From positions 1 through 64,000 of the forward strand of contig NZ_BBXI01000013.1 in NCBI RefSeq assembly GCF_001078375.1: a stretch of DNA of 64,000 nt, given 5' to 3'. The notes beneath the pieces are model-generated. The model was not told the DNA's origin and did no database searches. It was given only the letters and a program-made list of their open reading frames with translations. This DNA is from Veillonella tobetsuensis. GTDB taxonomy: Bacteria > Bacillota > Negativicutes > Veillonellales > Veillonellaceae. Made by a program: the position numbers and the translations under genes. Shown here piece by piece: positions 8,143 to 17,990 of the stretch; the first letter of the stretch is position 1, and every line of letters begins with the position of its first letter.

Positions 8143-9420
8143 TTACGCTTTCACCACAACAGATACACCATCAAGAATAACTGTAATGCTTGCATCTTTA
8201 CCTTTTAATTCCAAAGCCTTATTCAATGCTTCATCAAAGGTTGTAGCATGTTTCAAATGCATATCTGTAAGCATCTTAGGGTCGCATTGGTCTGTTACAA
8301 CGATAACGGTAAATTGATCTAAAATACGAGCTAAGATTTGCATTTCCCATTGGTCTGGAATTGTTTCATTACGAGGGACCTTAGCAATACGGTCTAGTAA
8401 TTCACGAGGTGTTTTGGCATTTTTAAGGTTTTCGTATAGAGATTCCCCACCATGACCATCATTACAAGCAGCAATCATGATGATAACACCATCTTTTTTA
8501 CAAGACGCTTCGGCAGCGGTCATGCCTTTTACAGCTTGATATACGTTTTGGTCTAATGGATAACCACCATTTGTAGTGATAACGATGTCTGCTGGTACAG
8601 CTTTCACACTAGCTAGTTCAGATACAAAAGCACAGCCAGTTTCATGAGCTTGTTCCATATCACCAGCAAAGGCATTGATAATATGTTTTTCCGCATCGAT
8701 GACAACATTTAAAATAAATGCTAATTTCGCAGTACGACCAGCGTATACCATATCCTTATGAATTGGGTTGTTCTCGATAATACCTGTACGAGCATATGGG
8801 CTATTGATAAATTCAGCACAGTGATTTGCCATTACAGTCACTTCCGAAGCAATGCCTGGCAATACGCTTTTTCTACCGCCAGAGAAACCAGCAAAGAAAT
8901 GTGGTTCAATGAAACCTTCAGAAATTAATAGCTCCGTTTCTACAGCTAATTTATTGATGATGCAATCCCCACCAGATGGCAACACGCCGATTTTAGTCAT
9001 TTGACTAGCATCACCAGAGATATGGTTTACAATCTTTTCATTGGCTACGATTTCAGGACCAAATTTATCTACCATTTCTTCATGTGTAGTAGGTCGATGG
9101 AAACCAGTAGCTAGTAAAATAGTAATATCAATGGATGGATTAGCTTCACGAATACGGCGAAGTAGAATTGGCATCGTAATTTTACTAGGCACTGGACGCG
9201 TATGGTCACTTGTGATGATGACCATGTTGGATTTCCCCTTAACCAATTGTTCCAAGCGTTGGCTGCCGATAGGATTATCTAGTGCATGTTCTACCAATGC
9301 CTCTTGTGAAAGCTCAGCCTTATAGGAATGGGCTTTAGATTCTAATACACCTGCGATATTTTGATCAGGAATATTGATATCTACAAATCCTTTTGCATAG
9401 GGTACATTAAATGTTTTCAT
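8143..9420 (-). CDS. larA: Nickel-dependent lactate racemase LarA
   Basis: LarA interconverts D- and L-lactate in the cytoplasm using the nickel pincer (NPN) cofactor. With the start at the ATG 9420-9418, the catalytic and cofactor residues of Lactobacillus plantarum LarA fall at the same numbers: H108 (ATGFHRP), H174 (EPHFFAG), K184 (GGRKSVLPG, the cofactor-linking lysine) and H200 (MANH). An in-frame GTG three codons upstream overlaps the AAGGAG ribosome site, so ATG is preferred. It is the last gene of larE-B-C-A, so cofactor assembly and the apoenzyme are co-transcribed. In a Veillonella-like host this would allow both lactate isomers to be used. Confidence 0.95.
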   Translation of the reverse strand: MKTFNVPYAKGFVDINIPDQNIAGVLESKAHSYKAELSQEALVEHALDNPIGSQRLEQLVKGKSNMVIITSDHTRPVPSKITMPILLRRIREANPSIDITILLATGFHRPTTHEEMVDKFGPEIVANEKIVNHISGDASQMTKIGVLPSGGDCIINKLAVETELLISEGFIEPHFFAGFSGGRKSVLPGIASEVTVMANHCAEFINSPYARTGIIENNPIHKDMVYAGRTAKLAFILNVVIDAEKHIINAFAGDMEQAHETGCAFVSELASVKAVPADIVITTNGGYPLDQNVYQAVKGMTAAEASCKKDGVIIMIAACNDGHGGESLYENLKNAKTPRELLDRIAKVPRNETIPDQWEMQILARILDQFTVIVVTDQCDPKMLTDMHLKHATTFDEALNKALELKGKDASITVILDGVSVVVKA

Positions 9421-9475
9421 GGGAATCACTCCTTAACTTAACACTAACAAACTATAAATAACCCGCTACGACAAA

Positions 9476-10765
9476 TCAATCCTCCTTCTTACGCAATTGT
9501 CGTTTAAGGTCTAATAAACTCATATCATTTTGCTTAGCAACGGCAGCCAGTGAATCATATTCATATTTATGTCTCTTTACACCAAATCCACTGCTTGTTT
9601 TAAAAACAATTCTATTGCCTTCCCAATCTATGTCTCCTGTAGACCGGTTCAAAATATATCGATTACAGCGATGGTATCGAATACCAAGGCTCGTAGTATG
9701 TCTAAATATTAACTCTCGCACCTTATCCATGTCGCCTTCCTTACAAAGGACCGTCAGCATCGTACCAGGTCGTTGTTTTTTCATCATAATCGGTGTGGTA
9801 AACACGTCTAGTGCTGGTGAAAGTAATAACTGTTCTACTGCATAGCCGATTTCTTCTGGCGTCATATCGTCGAGATTACAAGACATTTCAATGATTGTGT
9901 CTTCTAAATCATTGTTTATTTCAACAAAAGCGCGAATGCAATTCGGTCGTTCAAATTGTTTCGTGCCAAATCCATAAGATACCTTTGTTGGTGTCATAAC
10001 TGGCATATGGCTAAAATCTGTGCCAAAATACTTGGCTAACGCTGCGCCTGTAGGTGTACATAACTCCCCTTTAATTTGATAATCTGCGTACATTGGAATA
10101 CCAGATAACAATTCCATCGTTGCTGGTGCTGGCACAAGCAGTTCTCCGTGAGCACAGTGAACCGTGCCAGTTCCTACATGTATAGGAGAGATGATAATCT
10201 CATCAAACTTCAATGCCTCTAAGAGTACACAAACGGCCACAATATCTGCAATAGCATCGAGCATGCCTAGCTCGTGGAAATGAATTTGTGTCACTGTAGA
10301 TTTATGAACCTTAGCCTCCGCTTGAGCCACTAACTGATATACGTTTATAGCATTCTGTTTACACGTATCGGAAATAGATAAGCTATTAATTATATCAGTT
10401 ACACCTTGTAAGCCTCGACCATGTACATGATGTTCACTATGTATATGGTAATCTGAATGTTCTTCATGCGTATCTGTCTCACCATGTTCCTGATGAGCAT
10501 CGTGATGGTGATGATTAGTATTATGTTGGTCATGGAGACTACCTATATGATGTTCAGACTCTTCTATACCATTAATGGTAACCGCTACCCGATAACCTTG
10601 TAAGCCTTTATCTTCTTTCGGAATAAGTGTATAGGTAACATTAGGTATCCCTATTTGATTAAGCCGTTCTATCCACAATTCAGGGTTATCTACTAAACCG
10701 AGTAATGTCGCGGTCAGCATGTCTCCTGCAATGCCCATTTGACAATCTAAAAATAATCGTTTCAT
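9476..10765 (-). CDS. larC: LarC, nickel insertion enzyme for the NPN cofactor
   Basis: LarC uses CTP to insert nickel into pyridinium-3,5-bisthiocarboxylate mononucleotide. The protein begins with the family signature [16 protein letters not shown] and carries a long His/Asp/Glu-rich insertion (about residues 75-115, e.g. [11 protein letters not shown]), a likely nickel-storage or delivery loop. The C-terminal domain has [11 protein letters not shown] and MMKKQRPG. In L. plantarum larC is split and joined by ribosomal frameshifting; here one uninterrupted 429-codon frame encodes the whole protein. It overlaps larB by 4 bases (ATGA). Confidence 0.93.
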   Translation of the reverse strand: MKRLFLDCQMGIAGDMLTATLLGLVDNPELWIERLNQIGIPNVTYTLIPKEDKGLQGYRVAVTINGIEESEHHIGSLHDQHNTNHHHHDAHQEHGETDTHEEHSDYHIHSEHHVHGRGLQGVTDIINSLSISDTCKQNAINVYQLVAQAEAKVHKSTVTQIHFHELGMLDAIADIVAVCVLLEALKFDEIIISPIHVGTGTVHCAHGELLVPAPATMELLSGIPMYADYQIKGELCTPTGAALAKYFGTDFSHMPVMTPTKVSYGFGTKQFERPNCIRAFVEINNDLEDTIIEMSCNLDDMTPEEIGYAVEQLLLSPALDVFTTPIMMKKQRPGTMLTVLCKEGDMDKVRELIFRHTTSLGIRYHRCNRYILNRSTGDIDWEGNRIVFKTSSGFGVKRHKYEYDSLAAVAKQNDMSLLDLKRQLRKKED

Positions 10766-11517
10766 TTACTTTCACCTATATGATTAATCATATTCGCTGT
10801 ATAAGCAGCACCAAATCCATTGTCTATATTGACAACCGTAACACCGCTAGCGCAGGAATTGAGCATCGATAATAACGCCGTAACACCACCAAATGCCGTT
10901 CCATAACCAACACTAGTTGGTACGGCGATAACAGGTACATCCACAAGGCCCCCAACAACACTTGCTAAAGCCCCTTCCATGCCGGCAATGACAACGATAA
11001 CCTTAGCAGACATAATAGTATCTAAATGTTGTAACAAACGATGAATACCCGCTACGCCTACGTCATAAATTCGATTGACAGTATTACCATAAAATTCAGC
11101 TGTAATTGCACATTCTTCAGCCACTTTATAATCACTTGTACCGCCGGTAACAATAGCTATACTGGACTCTGTTTTCTTCGTAGGCATATCACCAACGTAG
11201 CCGATATGAGCATCCTTGATATATGTCAAGGAATGGTGTTCTTGAATCTCTGCAGCCATATCAGGTGCTAATCGTGTAATCAATATATGACCTTGCCCAT
11301 TAGACTGCATGGAGGAGATAATTCCCACGATTTGTTCACTAGTCTTACCAGCACCATAAATAACCTCTGGCACACCTTGTCGTAATTGACGATGTAAATC
11401 AACGTTGGCATACCCTAAATCCTCTATCGGTTTTATCTTTAGCTTTAATAAGGCTGCATCCACATCTACCTGACCATTTTTTACTTGCTCTAGAAGAGAT
11501 CTAATATTATCGCTCAT
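10762..11517 (-). CDS. larB: LarB, nicotinic acid adenine dinucleotide carboxylase/hydrolase
   Basis: LarB carboxylates the pyridinium ring of NaAD and releases AMP in the first step of NPN cofactor synthesis. The C-terminal half is a PurE-like (NCAIR mutase) domain, with [31 protein letters not shown] and PTSVGYG. The N-terminal part ([28 protein letters not shown]) is typical of the family. It overlaps both larE and larC by 4 bases, so the three genes are translationally coupled. Confidence 0.94.
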   Translation of the reverse strand: MSDNIRSLLEQVKNGQVDVDAALLKLKIKPIEDLGYANVDLHRQLRQGVPEVIYGAGKTSEQIVGIISSMQSNGQGHILITRLAPDMAAEIQEHHSLTYIKDAHIGYVGDMPTKKTESSIAIVTGGTSDYKVAEECAITAEFYGNTVNRIYDVGVAGIHRLLQHLDTIMSAKVIVVIAGMEGALASVVGGLVDVPVIAVPTSVGYGTAFGGVTALLSMLNSCASGVTVVNIDNGFGAAYTANMINHIGESK

Positions 11518-12260
11518 GAACGCACCTCTAAATCTAATACAACATCATCAAACATAGATTTAAAATATGTAAGAATCTCAATCCTATTCTTAATAACAAT
11601 AGCTATTTGATTCTCTGGGACTTGAATTTTAGCAGTATTTCCTATCAGACGAACTCTAAAATCTGATAAACCTAACGAAAATAAATACCCTTCCGCTTTT
11701 TCGATATGTTCTAAATCAAGACCTGTTATGTGCTGCCCCGCTTGAAATCTCGTAGCTAAACAGGCGTAGGATGGTTTATCCCAGGTAAATAAATTAGCCT
11801 GTTTGGCCAACTGGCGAATCATAGATTTTGTTAAGCCACAGTCTCTTAGTGGCGACTTAACAGATAGCTCAGCTATTGCTTTCATACCAGGTCGATCCTC
11901 TACCTCATCACTGGCGTTGGTTCCATCGCATAATACAGAAAATCCATCGCGTTTAACATGTTCACTTATCATTGTAAACACATGATGTTTACAGTAGTAA
12001 CAACGATTGCTTGGATTGCTCGTTACATCATCATAATCTAGTACATCTATATCGATGATTTCTAGAGGGATACCGATACATTCTGCAATTTTCTTGGCAT
12101 CGTCTAATTCAAACTGCGGCACAAACTGGGACTTAACAGTATATGCTTTGCATGGAATGCCAGATTGTTTGACAGCATATGCTAAATAGGATGAATCCAC
12201 ACCACCCGATAGGGCTATTGCTATATTACCAAGACTCGTTAAATACTCTACCAAATTCAT
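11514..12260 (-). CDS. larE: LarE, ATP-dependent sulfur transferase for the NPN cofactor
   Basis: LarE converts the two carboxylates of the LarB product to thiocarboxylates. The PP-loop ATP pyrophosphatase motif SGGVDSS lies at residues 18-24. Cys167 ([11 protein letters not shown]) corresponds to the sulfur-donating cysteine region. Two more cysteines form CYYC (87 and 90). Some LarE proteins give up a cysteine sulfur sacrificially, whereas others use three cysteines to hold an Fe-S cluster and act catalytically; the Cys87/Cys90/Cys167 set may suit the second type. It is the first gene of the lar operon. Confidence 0.93.
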   Translation of the reverse strand: MNLVEYLTSLGNIAIALSGGVDSSYLAYAVKQSGIPCKAYTVKSQFVPQFELDDAKKIAECIGIPLEIIDIDVLDYDDVTSNPSNRCYYCKHHVFTMISEHVKRDGFSVLCDGTNASDEVEDRPGMKAIAELSVKSPLRDCGLTKSMIRQLAKQANLFTWDKPSYACLATRFQAGQHITGLDLEHIEKAEGYLFSLGLSDFRVRLIGNTAKIQVPENQIAIVIKNRIEILTYFKSMFDDVVLDLEVRS

Positions 12261-12318
12261 AACTTATATAACCTTTATTAATTCTCTATACTCTATAGTA
12301 TTGTAAAAGAAAAGAAAA

Positions 12319-12343
12319 ATAGAGTCTCAAACAGGGACTCTAT
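12319..12343 (-). terminator. Terminator-like hairpin ahead of larE
   Basis: Arms atagagtc and gactctat are followed on the minus strand by a long T-rich run (TTTTCTTTTC). It lies about 60 bases before the larE start and downstream of a separate terminator at 12471-12521. A weak TATACT box lies at 12393-12388 between them. It may be a lar leader attenuator or a backup terminator for recO. The remainder of 12261-12585 holds nothing else I recognise. Confidence 0.6.
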
Positions 12344-12470
12344 CAACACTTCCTTTAAATTCAATTAAACAACTTACTTATGTATGTAGTATATACCTTT
12401 TAATTTATATTTTCTAACTCATAAATGAGATAAATGTTCATGTATTACATTGTTATTTTTCTATATAAGA

Positions 12471-12521
12471 AAACCACCTATCATAAATAGGTTTTCAAGG
12501 CCTATTCAAGATAAGTGGTTT
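12471..12521 (-). terminator. Terminator after recO
   Basis: A 12-bp outer stem (aaaccacctatc with gataagtggttt, one wobble) encloses a second small hairpin and is followed on the minus strand by TTTTCTTAT. It lies about 65 bases after the recO stop. Confidence 0.7.
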
Positions 12522-12585
12522 ATAATTTATAAAAAAATGTGATAACAAATCCTAAACATCATATCATATTATGTATTAGCATTTA

Positions 12586-13296
12586 TTATATGCTCATTAA
12601 AAATTTTACACTCTGCAAGGGCTTTCCAATTTCTTGTTCCACATAGGTAAATAACAGACGTTCTAGTTCTTTCCATATTGTTCCAGGCAATTCAATAGGT
12701 TGCGTATCCCCCCATTGATAAGTTAATATGCTCGGCATAGCTTTACGCAATGCTATGGATGGATTCATATGTGTCCCCATACGCAGTTCATCCCAAAAAA
12801 CATCTATACCATCTCTAGAAACAAAAGCCTCACCTTGTGGCATAGTACCTGCAAGAGAAAGCATTTGCCAACCTAATATAATCGTTCCTAAACGTACATT
12901 TCTTTTTCGAATAGATTTTGAATAATTTACCACAACATCAAAAACCTTTCGATCAACATCGTACAAAGCAAAGAGTTCTTGTATCAGTTCACTGGCTACT
13001 GCTGCATACGCAATATTATCAAGATTCGTATCTAGTGATTCTACCACATAAGAACCATCAATTTGCGTAACTTTCACAAATTCTCCATCTTGTACAATAG
13101 TGATATACATAGCACTAAAGGGACGCAAATACGATGCATTACGCAGTGATTGTAAACGTTTATGCGGTAAAGATGCCCTAATAATACCTAGTGATGGTGT
13201 TATAAAGGTAAACACAGAATAGAGCTTATATTTTTTTCGGCTCACCACTATGGCCGGTGTATTAAAGCCACCATTAAGATTGTTCATGTTCATCAT
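12586..13296 (-). CDS. recO: RecO-like DNA repair protein
   Basis: RecO loads RecA onto SSB-coated single-stranded DNA with RecR. The N-terminal OB-fold strand pattern is visible (PAIVVSRKKYKLYSVFTFITPSLGIIRA, with LRPFSAMYI following) and the helical C-terminal part matches the family length (about 240). The zinc-binding cysteines seen in many RecO proteins are absent. The best support is synteny: phoH-ybeY-era-corC-recO is a common Firmicute order. The start overlaps the preceding gene by 23 bases; an alternative ATG lies three codons downstream. Confidence 0.75.
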   Translation of the reverse strand: MMNMNNLNGGFNTPAIVVSRKKYKLYSVFTFITPSLGIIRASLPHKRLQSLRNASYLRPFSAMYITIVQDGEFVKVTQIDGSYVVESLDTNLDNIAYAAVASELIQELFALYDVDRKVFDVVVNYSKSIRKRNVRLGTIILGWQMLSLAGTMPQGEAFVSRDGIDVFWDELRMGTHMNPSIALRKAMPSILTYQWGDTQPIELPGTIWKELERLLFTYVEQEIGKPLQSVKFLMSI

Positions 13297-14608
13297 CTTC
13301 TACAGCTTCTGGCTTGGGCAATGGCGTAACGCGCAAGCGAGAAATACGATATCCTTGCATTTTAATAACTTCAAAGATATAACCATAAGCATCTACCGTA
13401 TCGCCCACAATTGGAGTCCGTTCTAATAAACCGAAAATATAACCACCAATTGTATCCGAATCGGAATCCTCGATGTTTACATCCATCATTTCAGAGACTT
13501 CATCAACAAGAACCTTACCATCAAATTCAAAAGAACCATCTGAATAGCTCATCGTAGCAGGTAAATGAGATTCATGTTCGTCTTGAATATCCCCTACTAG
13601 TTCTTCGATGATATCCTCAAGACCAACAAGGCCTACCATACCGCCATATTCATCTACAACGATAGCTTGATAGATTCGACGAGTCCTCATATATTGGAGC
13701 AATGTAGATAATTTCATTACTTCAGGCACAGTTAAGATATCCCGTTTGATGTTGCGCAAATCTTTCATCGCTTGATTAGGACGTTCCATTAAGTCTTTAA
13801 TATGTACAAGGCCTATGATGTGATCCTTATCTTCTAGGCACAATGGATATCTAGTATGAGACGTTGAACGCACTACCTTCATGGCCTCTTCAAAGCCATC
13901 CTCTACAAAGATACATTCTACATCCTGACGTGGTACCATTACCTCTTTTGCCATACGTTCCACGAAGTTAAATACATTATCAATCAACTCTGACTCTACT
14001 TGATTAAGTTGACCTTCCTCATGACTACGAGAAATCATCATACGAAGTTCTTCCTCTGTATATACGAGGTCAAGCTCTGTTAAATATTTTGTTTCATAGA
14101 ATTTAAGAATACCATTAGAAATCTTACCGGCTAACCAAACAAAGGGATATACAATGCGACCAACACCAACAACAATGCGGCTATGGGCATTAACATATCG
14201 CGTTGGAAATGATAACCCCAATGCTTTGGGTACAATTTCACCAAATATTAAAACGATAAGACTAATAATTAAGAGCAATAGTAGGTTCAGTACATTATGT
14301 ATCCAAGTACCATGGAAATTAAATACCGCCATGATTTCAGATACCATGCTATTAAATATATATGTCCCTGTTCCTGCTAACGCGAGAATAAAAAACAAAA
14401 TTAAAAATTGTGTAGTATTAAGAAAATACTCTGGATTTTGATAGAGTTTCAACAAAAATTGTCTATCTTTCTCTAACAAAATTGTCATATCCTCCACATG
14501 TTCCTTACGTAAACGAGCAAAGGAAAATTTTGCTACCACTAAAAAGTTAATTAAAAATATAAATATGATACCTAGCACTATAGGCAACAGGCCATCAACT
14601 GAATCCAT
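13274..14608 (-). CDS. CNNM/CorC-family membrane protein (hemolysin-type, TlyC)
   Basis: The protein has an N-terminal CNNM (DUF21) domain with about four membrane helices (residues 1-180), then a CBS pair (about 215-340, including VMVPRQDVECI and AIVVDEYGGMVGLV), then a C-terminal CorC/HlyC domain (FDGKVLVDEVSEMMDV). Such proteins are linked to magnesium or cobalt efflux and resistance. It lies between era and recO in a housekeeping operon. AAAGGA precedes the ATG. Confidence 0.88.
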   Translation of the reverse strand: MDSVDGLLPIVLGIIFIFLINFLVVAKFSFARLRKEHVEDMTILLEKDRQFLLKLYQNPEYFLNTTQFLILFFILALAGTGTYIFNSMVSEIMAVFNFHGTWIHNVLNLLLLLIISLIVLIFGEIVPKALGLSFPTRYVNAHSRIVVGVGRIVYPFVWLAGKISNGILKFYETKYLTELDLVYTEEELRMMISRSHEEGQLNQVESELIDNVFNFVERMAKEVMVPRQDVECIFVEDGFEEAMKVVRSTSHTRYPLCLEDKDHIIGLVHIKDLMERPNQAMKDLRNIKRDILTVPEVMKLSTLLQYMRTRRIYQAIVVDEYGGMVGLVGLEDIIEELVGDIQDEHESHLPATMSYSDGSFEFDGKVLVDEVSEMMDVNIEDSDSDTIGGYIFGLLERTPIVGDTVDAYGYIFEVIKMQGYRISRLRVTPLPKPEAVEDDEHEQS

Positions 14609-14662
14609 CTCTAATCCTTTCTACAAAATACAAACCCCAAATATTGTAAATATCTTTCTTAA

Positions 14663-15559
14663 TTATTTATAGCCCAACTCTGAAAGCATCCCAGATTTAT
14701 TACGCCAATCCTTCTTAACCTTCACCCACAAATCGAGATATACTTTTGTGGCTAATAGTTTTTGAATATCCGCACGAGCCTCGGCACCAAGTTGTTTTAA
14801 CAAGGCACCTTTTTTACCGATAATAATCCCCTTCTGAGAATCACGTTCACAGTAAATAGTAGCGCGAATATAAGTAGTGCCATCATCTCGTGTTTTCATT
14901 TCATCCACATCGACAGCGATAGCATGAGGAATTTCATCACGGGTAGATAAGAGGATTTTCTCACGAACGATATCGGAGATAATTAAACGTTCTGGTTGGT
15001 CCGTAATCATATCTTCTGGGAAGTATTGAGGGCCTTCTGGTAAGTTTTTACTAAGTACATTAAGAAGTTCCTCTAGATTGTCCTTATTCTTTGCAGAGAT
15101 GGGAATCACGCCAGCAAATGGATACGCATCTTGATACGATACAATGGCTTCTAATAGCTGTTCTTTTTGCAGTGTATCAATTTTATTAACTACTAAGAAC
15201 ACTGGTACCTTCACGCGCTTTAATTGCTCGATAATAAAATTATCCCCAGGACCACGTTTTTCATTACCAGCCACCACAAATAAAACTGCTTCTGTTTCTT
15301 TTAAAGATTCAATGGCTGCATCTACCATGAATTCACCCAATTTATGTTTTGGTTTATGAACACCTGGTGTATCCATAAAGACAATTTGTTTTTCTTCATC
15401 CGTATACACACAGATAATACGATTTCGTGTTGTTTGTGCCTTATCGGACACGATGGCAATCTTGTCGCCAATCAAGGCATTAATCATTGTTGATTTACCA
15501 ACATTCGGGCGCCCTACAACGGCAACAAATCCAGATTTAAAATGTTCTGACTTATTCAT
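14663..15559 (-). CDS. era: GTPase Era
   Basis: Era binds 16S rRNA and checks assembly of the 30S subunit. The G domain shows GRPNVGKST (G1), DTPGVHKP (G3) and NKID (G4), and the C-terminal KH domain has the [15 protein letters not shown] loop. The start MNKSEHF at 15559 overlaps the ybeY stop by 8 bases and has AGGA upstream; an ATG 8 codons earlier lies inside ybeY and is less likely. The length is typical. Confidence 0.96.
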   Translation of the reverse strand: MNKSEHFKSGFVAVVGRPNVGKSTMINALIGDKIAIVSDKAQTTRNRIICVYTDEEKQIVFMDTPGVHKPKHKLGEFMVDAAIESLKETEAVLFVVAGNEKRGPGDNFIIEQLKRVKVPVFLVVNKIDTLQKEQLLEAIVSYQDAYPFAGVIPISAKNKDNLEELLNVLSKNLPEGPQYFPEDMITDQPERLIISDIVREKILLSTRDEIPHAIAVDVDEMKTRDDGTTYIRATIYCERDSQKGIIIGKKGALLKQLGAEARADIQKLLATKVYLDLWVKVKKDWRNKSGMLSELGYK

Positions 15560-16028
15560 TATATGGTTGATCCTCTCGTACATACCCTAAATTAGAAAGC
15601 ACAAATTCTTCTTCTGTGCGCATTTCTTTTTTATCTTCATCGGTCATGTGGTCATAACCTAAAATATGTAAACAACTATGTGTTGTTAAATAGGCGAGCT
15701 CACGTTCAAAACTATGTCCGTATTCGATGGCTTGTTCATGAGTTCGTTCTAGGGAAATAATCATATCGCCCAGTAAATGATGCTCCTCTTCACCACCCTC
15801 ATAGTCATCACCTTCATTGAGGGCAAAGGACAGTACATCAGTTGGTCTATCAATACCGCGATATTCCTTATTGAGCTCGTGAATTCTCTTATTATCACAT
15901 AATAAAATGCTCAACTCATCATCTTCCAGACCATATCCACGACTTACCTCGTCGCAAACCTTTTGTATAATCTCTTCGATTTTAGAATCTTGCTCTATGC
16001 CATCATCATAGCTAATTTGTATATGCAT
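15552..16028 (-). CDS. ybeY: Endoribonuclease YbeY
   Basis: YbeY is a zinc-dependent RNase acting in 16S rRNA 3' maturation and ribosome quality control. The metal site [11 protein letters not shown] is intact, and RPTDVLSF is the family signature. The gene follows phoH by 5 bases and overlaps era, matching the conserved phoH-ybeY-era operon. Confidence 0.96.
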   Translation of the reverse strand: MHIQISYDDGIEQDSKIEEIIQKVCDEVSRGYGLEDDELSILLCDNKRIHELNKEYRGIDRPTDVLSFALNEGDDYEGGEEEHHLLGDMIISLERTHEQAIEYGHSFERELAYLTTHSCLHILGYDHMTDEDKKEMRTEEEFVLSNLGYVREDQPYNE

Positions 16029-16033
16029 AATTT

Positions 16034-17002
16034 TTATTCTTCCTTTGAAAGCTTTTGATGGTACGCATCATAAGCTTTTACAATGCGACCTACCAAATCA
16101 TGACGCACCACATCTTGCTCTGTAAAGTACACCATATGAATACCAGAAACGCGTTTTAATACCTTTTCGGCTTCATTAAGGCCAGATGTTACGCGCGGTG
16201 GTAAGTCAATTTGTGTTTTATCACCATTGACGACCATTTTAGAGTTATTACCTAAACGAGTTAAGAACATCTTCATTTGCTCTGCCGTCGTATTCTGTGC
16301 TTCATCCAAGATGACGAAGGCATTTTCTAATGTACGACCGCGCATGTACGCTAATGGTGCCACCTCGATTGTGCCCCGTTCCATAAAGCGTTGTACTTGT
16401 TCAATACCAAACATTTCGTGCAACGCATCATAAAGCGGACGCAAATATGGATCTACCTTATCTTGTAATTCGCCAGGTAAGAACCCTAGTCGTTCACCAG
16501 CCTCTACGGCAGGTCGCGTCAAAATAATCTTATCTACATTGCGGTTCTTCAAGTAAAATGCGGCTAATGCAACAGCTAAGAAGGTTTTACCTGTACCGGC
16601 AGGTCCAATGCCAAAGGTGATAGTATTCTTGCGAATACTATCTACATATTGCTTTTGACCTTCCGTCTTTGGCGTAATGCTTTTACCACGCATCGTTACG
16701 GACAAAGTATCCTCGAACATAGAGTGAAGGGCATCCCCTTTGCCATTCATCACCATCTTAGCCGCAATGCGAACTTGAGATTCTGTAATCGTACTGCCTT
16801 CTTTATAGAGGAATACCAGTTCCTCTAATGTCCGATACAACGCCTCTACTTGAAGCTCGTCTCCTTTTATGACAACTGTATCACCACGGGATACAACATC
16901 CGCAGGAATGACTTCATTCATCATTTGTAAATATCTATTGTGTTGACCTAGTATAGATTGTGCTAAGTCATAGGTAGGAAAGATAAATACCCGTTCACTC
17001 AT
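16034..17002 (-). CDS. phoH: PhoH-like ATPase (YbeZ)
   Basis: A P-loop ATPase of the PhoH family, with Walker [12 protein letters not shown], Walker B VILDEAQN and [14 protein letters not shown] near the C-terminus. The N-terminal part carries a KH-like region typical of YbeZ. It works with YbeY in RNA metabolism; its exact role is unsettled. The start overlaps the upstream radical SAM gene by 4 bases (ATGA). Confidence 0.94.
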   Translation of the reverse strand: MSERVFIFPTYDLAQSILGQHNRYLQMMNEVIPADVVSRGDTVVIKGDELQVEALYRTLEELVFLYKEGSTITESQVRIAAKMVMNGKGDALHSMFEDTLSVTMRGKSITPKTEGQKQYVDSIRKNTITFGIGPAGTGKTFLAVALAAFYLKNRNVDKIILTRPAVEAGERLGFLPGELQDKVDPYLRPLYDALHEMFGIEQVQRFMERGTIEVAPLAYMRGRTLENAFVILDEAQNTTAEQMKMFLTRLGNNSKMVVNGDKTQIDLPPRVTSGLNEAEKVLKRVSGIHMVYFTEQDVVRHDLVGRIVKAYDAYHQKLSKEE

Positions 17003-17976
17003 ACTTGTCCCCCATCTATAAATTTACGTACTGCTTTACCATTTAAATAATCACATAAATCGCCTTGATGTGCATCTAGTTCATCCATCATATCGTCGAT
17101 TAAATCCTGTACACGCCACCAGCCCATTGACCAATTGGTGAATAATGTATTATCCTCTGGGGCACGACCCACTAATCGTTGCAACACGATATCTGGATGG
17201 AGATGGCGTAAAAACTGAACGACGCGCTCCGCATACTCCTCGGCGCTAATCAAGGTAATTTGACCTTCTTCATACCATTTAGCCATCAATGTATGTTTCA
17301 CAATATATAGGGCATGTAACTTTACTTGGTCAACACCAAGAGACGATAAAATCTTGGCCCCTTCAATGGTATCCTCCATCGTATCCCATGGCAAATTGAC
17401 AATCATATGTGTGGTCACATTAAATCCATAGCGCTTAATGCGGAGCACCGCATCGATAAACTGCGCCAAATCATGACCCCGATTGATCTTCTCAAGTGTA
17501 TGATAATTAACGGTTTGCAATCCTAATTCAATGTAGATATCCTTATGAAATCGCTGTTGTATATCCTGCAAAACATCTAAATATTCATTGGAAATACAAT
17601 CAGGTCTCGTAGCGATTGCAATCCCTACGGCTTCATCAATACAACCTTGTTCCATATAGGATTTGAAATCCTCAAGAGGTAAATAGGTATTACTAAAGTT
17701 TTGATAATAAGGAATAAATTTTTTTGCCTTATATTTAGGTCCGATGTGTGTAATATCTTCTTCTAATTGCATGCGCACCGTCATCCATGCAGGTCTATTT
17801 TCATAACCGGCACCGATTTCTCCACAGAATGTACATCCTCCAACACCAGCTGACCCATCTCGATTAGGGCAAGTTAAAGGTAATGCAACAGGTAATTTAT
17901 ATACCTTTTCACCATATGTTTCTTTATAAAATTTTGACACCATCCGGTACCGTTTCGGTCTCGTTGTATCTGACAT
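16999..17976 (-). CDS. Radical SAM protein, TIGR01212/YhcC family
   Basis: The radical SAM iron-sulfur motif CPNRDGSAGVGGCTFC lies near residue 35, in the spaced form typical of the YhcC/TIGR01212 family. EIGAGYENRP and IELGLQTVNYHTLEKINRGHD follow, also family hallmarks. The substrate is unknown. It is the gene just before phoH and overlaps it, and lies 14 bases after a second radical SAM gene. Confidence 0.88.
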   Translation of the reverse strand: MSDTTRPKRYRMVSKFYKETYGEKVYKLPVALPLTCPNRDGSAGVGGCTFCGEIGAGYENRPAWMTVRMQLEEDITHIGPKYKAKKFIPYYQNFSNTYLPLEDFKSYMEQGCIDEAVGIAIATRPDCISNEYLDVLQDIQQRFHKDIYIELGLQTVNYHTLEKINRGHDLAQFIDAVLRIKRYGFNVTTHMIVNLPWDTMEDTIEGAKILSSLGVDQVKLHALYIVKHTLMAKWYEEGQITLISAEEYAERVVQFLRHLHPDIVLQRLVGRAPEDNTLFTNWSMGWWRVQDLIDDMMDELDAHQGDLCDYLNGKAVRKFIDGGQV

Positions 17977-17990
17977 AACACTCCTTTATA

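Noticed and set aside
9476-10765. Programmed frameshift in larC, as in L. plantarum
   Set aside because: The frame is continuous from start to stop and contains both LarC halves.
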